The position numbers were made by a program, and so were the translations under genes. Of a DNA stretch of 64,000 nucleotides, positions 63,341-64,000 are shown one piece after another (position 1 is the stretch's first letter; each line of letters begins with the position of its first letter). A model generated the notes under the pieces. That model was given only the letters and a program-made list of their open reading frames with translations. It had not been told where the DNA came from and ran no database searches. Origin of the DNA: Acidobacteriota bacterium (GTDB lineage: Bacteria; Acidobacteriota; Terriglobia; Bryobacterales; Bryobacteraceae); the NCBI GenBank assembly GCA_018268935.1, contig JAFDVS010000035.1, forward strand, positions 1 through 64,000, given 5' to 3'.

Positions 63341-63691
63341 TTATCCGAATACCTTGCGGTAGACCTCCTCGTCAAAGCCTACCAGGAGTGTCCTCCCTTT
63401 GCGAATCGTAGGCGCGCGCAGATTGCCTGTGGGGCCGAGAAGAATCGCCTTCAGATCAGCTTCCGAAGGCTTGTCCTTCTTGAGATTGTAATGAACGATA
63501 CGCTTCCCCTTCATGGCGTAAATCTCGTTGACGCCTTCCACCAGGGCAAGCGCATCGGCTGGTCCGAATGTGTTCTTCCTGGCGTCCACCTGCTCGGTGG
63601 TGGGGATGGAATGAGCCGCAAGAAACTCTTGCGTGCGGCCGCAGGTGGTTCAACCGGGGCGGTGATAACTCCAATCGATTGTTGCAGACAT
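63341..63691 (-). CDS. ArsC-like thioredoxin-fold selenoprotein (in-frame UGA, UxxC motif)
   Basis: Starting at ATG 63691 the frame reads MSATIDWSYHRPG, then TGA at 63652-63650 (codon 14), then TTCGRTQEFLAAHSIPTTEQ, VDARKNTFGPADALALVEG and, at the end, GPTGNLRAPTIRKGRTLLVG with GFDEEVYRKVFG. The part after the UGA is a typical ArsC/Spx-like fold including the NLRAPTIRKG motif. With Sec at the UGA the active site becomes U-T-T-C, matching the C-x-x-C expected at this place. Conserved sequence continues on both sides without any shift of frame, and no ATG, GTG or TTG lies between the UGA and codon 35. Read without Sec, only GTG or ATG starts after the motif remain, losing the active site. Total 116 residues. 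An alternative is a nonsense mutation of a Cys codon (TGC to TGA). Confidence 0.75.
63615..63639 (-). promoter_or_regulatory. Candidate bacterial SECIS hairpin
   Basis: Downstream of the UGA the mRNA can form CGCAAGA-GUU-UCUUGCG (63633-63617), a 7-bp perfect stem with a three-base loop whose first base is G. The loop G is the 24th base after the UGA. An alternative register pairs GCCGCA (63639-63634) with UGCGGC (63620-63615), with a bulge below the same loop. Both fit the published general bSECIS pattern of a short upper stem and a G in the first two loop positions. Confidence 0.6.
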
Positions 63692-63762
63692 CGATCCCAG
63701 CCTAGCAAAATCCGCCACTCAGGCGATCCGCTATGGTACGAATCAGTGAAACCACCTAGGTC

Positions 63763-64000
63763 TCATGGCGCTGCGGCTGCGTGCGTTTGGGGATATGACG
63801 CACCCGCTCTGGCCATTCGCTGCACCTCGCGCCGCATCGATTCCGCATCGCGATCGCAGAACATCAATCTCCCGCGCGCCATGTCGATCGCATCGTCGCG
63901 GTCCCAGGACGGGTCCATCACGCCAATGGAATGATGGCCCACCGGCGAGAGAAGATGGCCGATTTCGTGGGCCATGGCATATCCCAGTAAGAGGTCCGAA
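63763..64000 (-). CDS. Metzincin-like metalloprotease (C-terminal part, runs off window)
   Basis: Only the last 78 or so residues are present; the gene begins beyond position 64000. The frame reads LLLGYAMAHEIGHLLSPVGH, which contains HEIGH and the third His (HExxHxxxxxxH), then SIGVMDPSWDRDD, where GVMDP fits the Met-turn of metzincins, and ends QTHAAAAP. A zinc-dependent protease or a catalytically similar protein is indicated. Its stop lies 71 bp before the start of the selenoprotein gene on the same strand. Confidence 0.75.
   Translation of the reverse strand, partial: SDLLLGYAMAHEIGHLLSPVGHHSIGVMDPSWDRDDAIDMARGRLMFCDRDAESMRREVQRMARAGASYPQTHAAAAP

Overview
The window looks like a GC-rich Acidobacteriota chromosome of the Solibacter/Bryobacter type. 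I infer this from gene content, with no database search: a large TonB-dependent receptor with a carboxypeptidase-regulatory plug-side domain, DUF1080, GH127 and GH106 sugar-degradation genes, Tat-exported Gfo/Idh/MocA oxidoreductases, a sulfatase, a PEP-CTERM protein, VIT-vWA proteins and a flagellar block. Genes are tightly packed. No rRNA, tRNA or CRISPR array was seen.

Layout. 1-389: start of a Gfo/Idh oxidoreductase running off the left edge. 456-5092: the conserved near-origin cluster rpmH-rnpA-yidD-yidC-jag-mnmE, with a clear promoter before rpmH. 5314-8508: a secreted protein of unknown function, an amidase and a PEP-CTERM protein. 8595-11499: a small, compositionally distinct restriction-modification island (C5 methyltransferase, putative PD-(D/E)XK nuclease, Vsr) bounded by a 50-bp direct repeat that lies in the 3' end of a PIG-L deacetylase gene. 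11428-17519: PIG-L deacetylase, patatin lipase, a decaying HEAT-like gene, a DUF1080 protein and a broken VapC toxin with an intact antitoxin. 17681-20577: pyk and guaB. 20620-32215: carbohydrate genes (GH127, PHP, Gfo/Idh, GH106, TonB-dependent receptor). 32326-41089: an IclR/LacI-type hybrid regulator, an orphan ABC ATPase, a beta-propeller, a GAF-alpha-glucan phosphorylase fusion, SMP-30 and a secreted repeat protein. 41410-43539: M28 peptidase. 43525-49940: flgB-flgC-fliE-fliF-fliG-fliH-fliI-fliJ on the minus strand. 50052-59800: YkgJ-type cysteine cluster protein, cardiolipin synthase plus an EEP phosphatase, a TPR protein coupled to a zinc-finger/membrane protein, and a VIT-vWA protein. 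59887-61278: sulfatase. 61246-63691: a four-gene minus-strand operon. 63763-64000: the end of a metzincin-like protease.

The most striking observation is at 63341-63691. An ArsC-like thioredoxin-fold gene is interrupted by one in-frame UGA exactly where the first cysteine of a CxxC redox motif is expected (UxxC). A hairpin with a G-first apical loop starts 24 nt after the UGA, which fits the bacterial SECIS pattern. I call it a probable selenoprotein. It heads an operon with a sigma factor, a membrane partner of that sigma factor and a DNPH1-like nucleotide hydrolase. Other items worth following are the integration-like architecture of the R-M/Vsr island, the PtsP-type GAF domain on the glycogen phosphorylase, the hybrid sugar regulator, and a 90-bp very AT-rich patch inside the M28 peptidase gene.
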